Of a stretch of 64,000 nucleotides of DNA, positions 63,428-64,000 are shown piece after piece; the stretch's first letter is position 1, and every line of letters begins with the position of its first letter. The notes under the pieces were generated by a model. That model saw only the letters and a list, made by a program, of their open reading frames with translations, did not search any database and had not been told where the DNA came from. The DNA lies in NCBI RefSeq assembly GCF_005943945.1, contig NZ_CP040710.1:1189001-1253000 (forward strand), read 5' to 3'. A program made the position numbers and the translations under genes. Source of the DNA: Aggregatimonas sangjinii. Its GTDB lineage: Bacteria > Bacteroidota > Bacteroidia > Flavobacteriales > Flavobacteriaceae.

Positions 63428-64000
63428 TTAGTATCCTGGATTTTGGGTAATGTTCCCTTGGGATAGTTGTATCTCTTCCGGAGGTATTGGCCAAAGGAGG
63501 TGCACATCTACATCGAACAATATGCCCTTATCCTGTGCTTCTCCCAGATTGGTTGTTTCAAATGGGTCTGTACTTTCCTCTGTATTGTATTTTACAAAGG
63601 TGCCGTTCGGCCCCATAATGGTCGCCAATCTTGATACTCCGTTTATTTTTTGTCTTCTGAGGTCGAAAAGCCGATGCTGTTCCAAGGCCAGTTCCAATCT
63701 TCTTTCTTTCCAAATGGCATCACGTAAGGCCGTTCCGGACAAGGACATGTCGGTATCCAGTTCTACTCTGTCACGGATCAGCTTCAACGAAGCTTTGGCG
63801 GTATCCTCGTCATTGTTGAAATAGGCCGCCTCTGCATGCATCAGCAAAACATCTGCATACCTGATATGAATATATGAGAGTGGATGTTGCCCCCTTTGAT
63901 ATGGTGTTGGGCGTTGGGCCACGGGAATGTAGTACTTTCTATTGGTACGTCCTGACTTATTCTCGCTGGGCACGCCATCGAATTCCGGTACATCGGGGTC
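63428..64000 (-). CDS. SusD/RagB family glycan-binding lipoprotein, 3' part only
   Basis: The gene runs off the right edge of the window; the last 190 codons are visible. The frame continues open to base 64000, so the apparent GTG at 63973 is internal. C-terminal SusD features are clear: YIHIRYADVLLMHAEAAYF, LKLIRDRV, WKERRLELALEQHRLFDLRR and the terminal LSQGNITQNPGY. A SusC gene is expected further upstream, outside the window. First visible gene of the operon. Confidence 0.95.
   Translation of the reverse strand, partial: DPDVPEFDGVPSENKSGRTNRKYYIPVAQRPTPYQRGQHPLSYIHIRYADVLLMHAEAAYFNNDEDTAKASLKLIRDRVELDTDMSLSGTALRDAIWKERRLELALEQHRLFDLRRQKINGVSRLATIMGPNGTFVKYNTEESTDPFETTNLGEAQDKGILFDVDVHLLWPIPPEEIQLSQGNITQNPGY

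Overview
The window looks like chromosomal DNA from a marine, polysaccharide-degrading member of the Flavobacteriaceae (Bacteroidota). The evidence is a SusC/SusD pair plus a second SusD, many secreted sulfatases and glycoside hydrolases with signal peptides or lipoboxes, a CcoN-CcoO fusion oxidase, AT-rich leaders without Shine-Dalgarno sequences, and promoters with the Bacteroidota -7 element TAnnTTTG. No phage, insertion sequence, CRISPR array or rRNA was seen; one tRNA (Pro, GGG) is present.

Layout. (1) 0.4-9.5 kb, all minus strand apart from one small ORF: envelope and stress housekeeping (small unknown protein, thioredoxin, CbpA-type DnaJ, DegP/HtrA protease, two AI-2E family membrane proteins, a DUF1206 protein, an endonuclease/exonuclease/phosphatase-fold protein). 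(2) 9.9-19.9 kb: a decayed sulfatase remnant, then an AraC regulator, SusC, SusD and a very large FG-GAP/ASPIC-UnbV lipoprotein. This is a polysaccharide-uptake locus with no intact enzyme of its own. (3) 20.0-32.7 kb: micro-oxic respiration. A Crp/Fnr regulator is divergent from ccoI, followed by ccoS, ccoNO, ccoQ, ccoP, ccoG, ccoH, a TauE/SafE-type protein and a small membrane protein; universal stress genes flank the block. (4) 32.9-37.2 kb: GMC oxidoreductase, its Tat-like small subunit, and two tandem secreted xylose-isomerase-like TIM-barrel proteins. This resembles the 3-keto-glycoside type of sugar oxidation. (5) 37.4-43.2 kb: GH130, sulfatase and GH16 on the minus strand, then a VanX-like dipeptidase and an alpha/beta hydrolase on the plus strand. 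(6) 43.3-43.8 kb: tRNA-Pro, preceded by tandem repeats that each reproduce the tRNA 5' end and followed by nested inverted repeats. (7) 43.9-64.0 kb: a minus-strand operon of more than 20 kb. It begins beyond the window with SusD and continues with two GH30, sulfatase, MFS sugar porter, SGNH hydrolase, GH2, DUF5107-TPR protein, two sulfatases and GH2. It looks like a complete system for a sulfated, probably galactose-rich, glycan.

The most striking signal not explained by the genes is a promoter architecture shared by five transcription starts (fnr, ccoI, ccoS and two universal stress genes): a palindrome of form TGA-N6-TCA, then exactly 23 nt, then a TAnnTTTR-like -7 element. It fits a class-II Fnr regulon written for the Bacteroidota sigma factor, and it includes the regulator's own gene.
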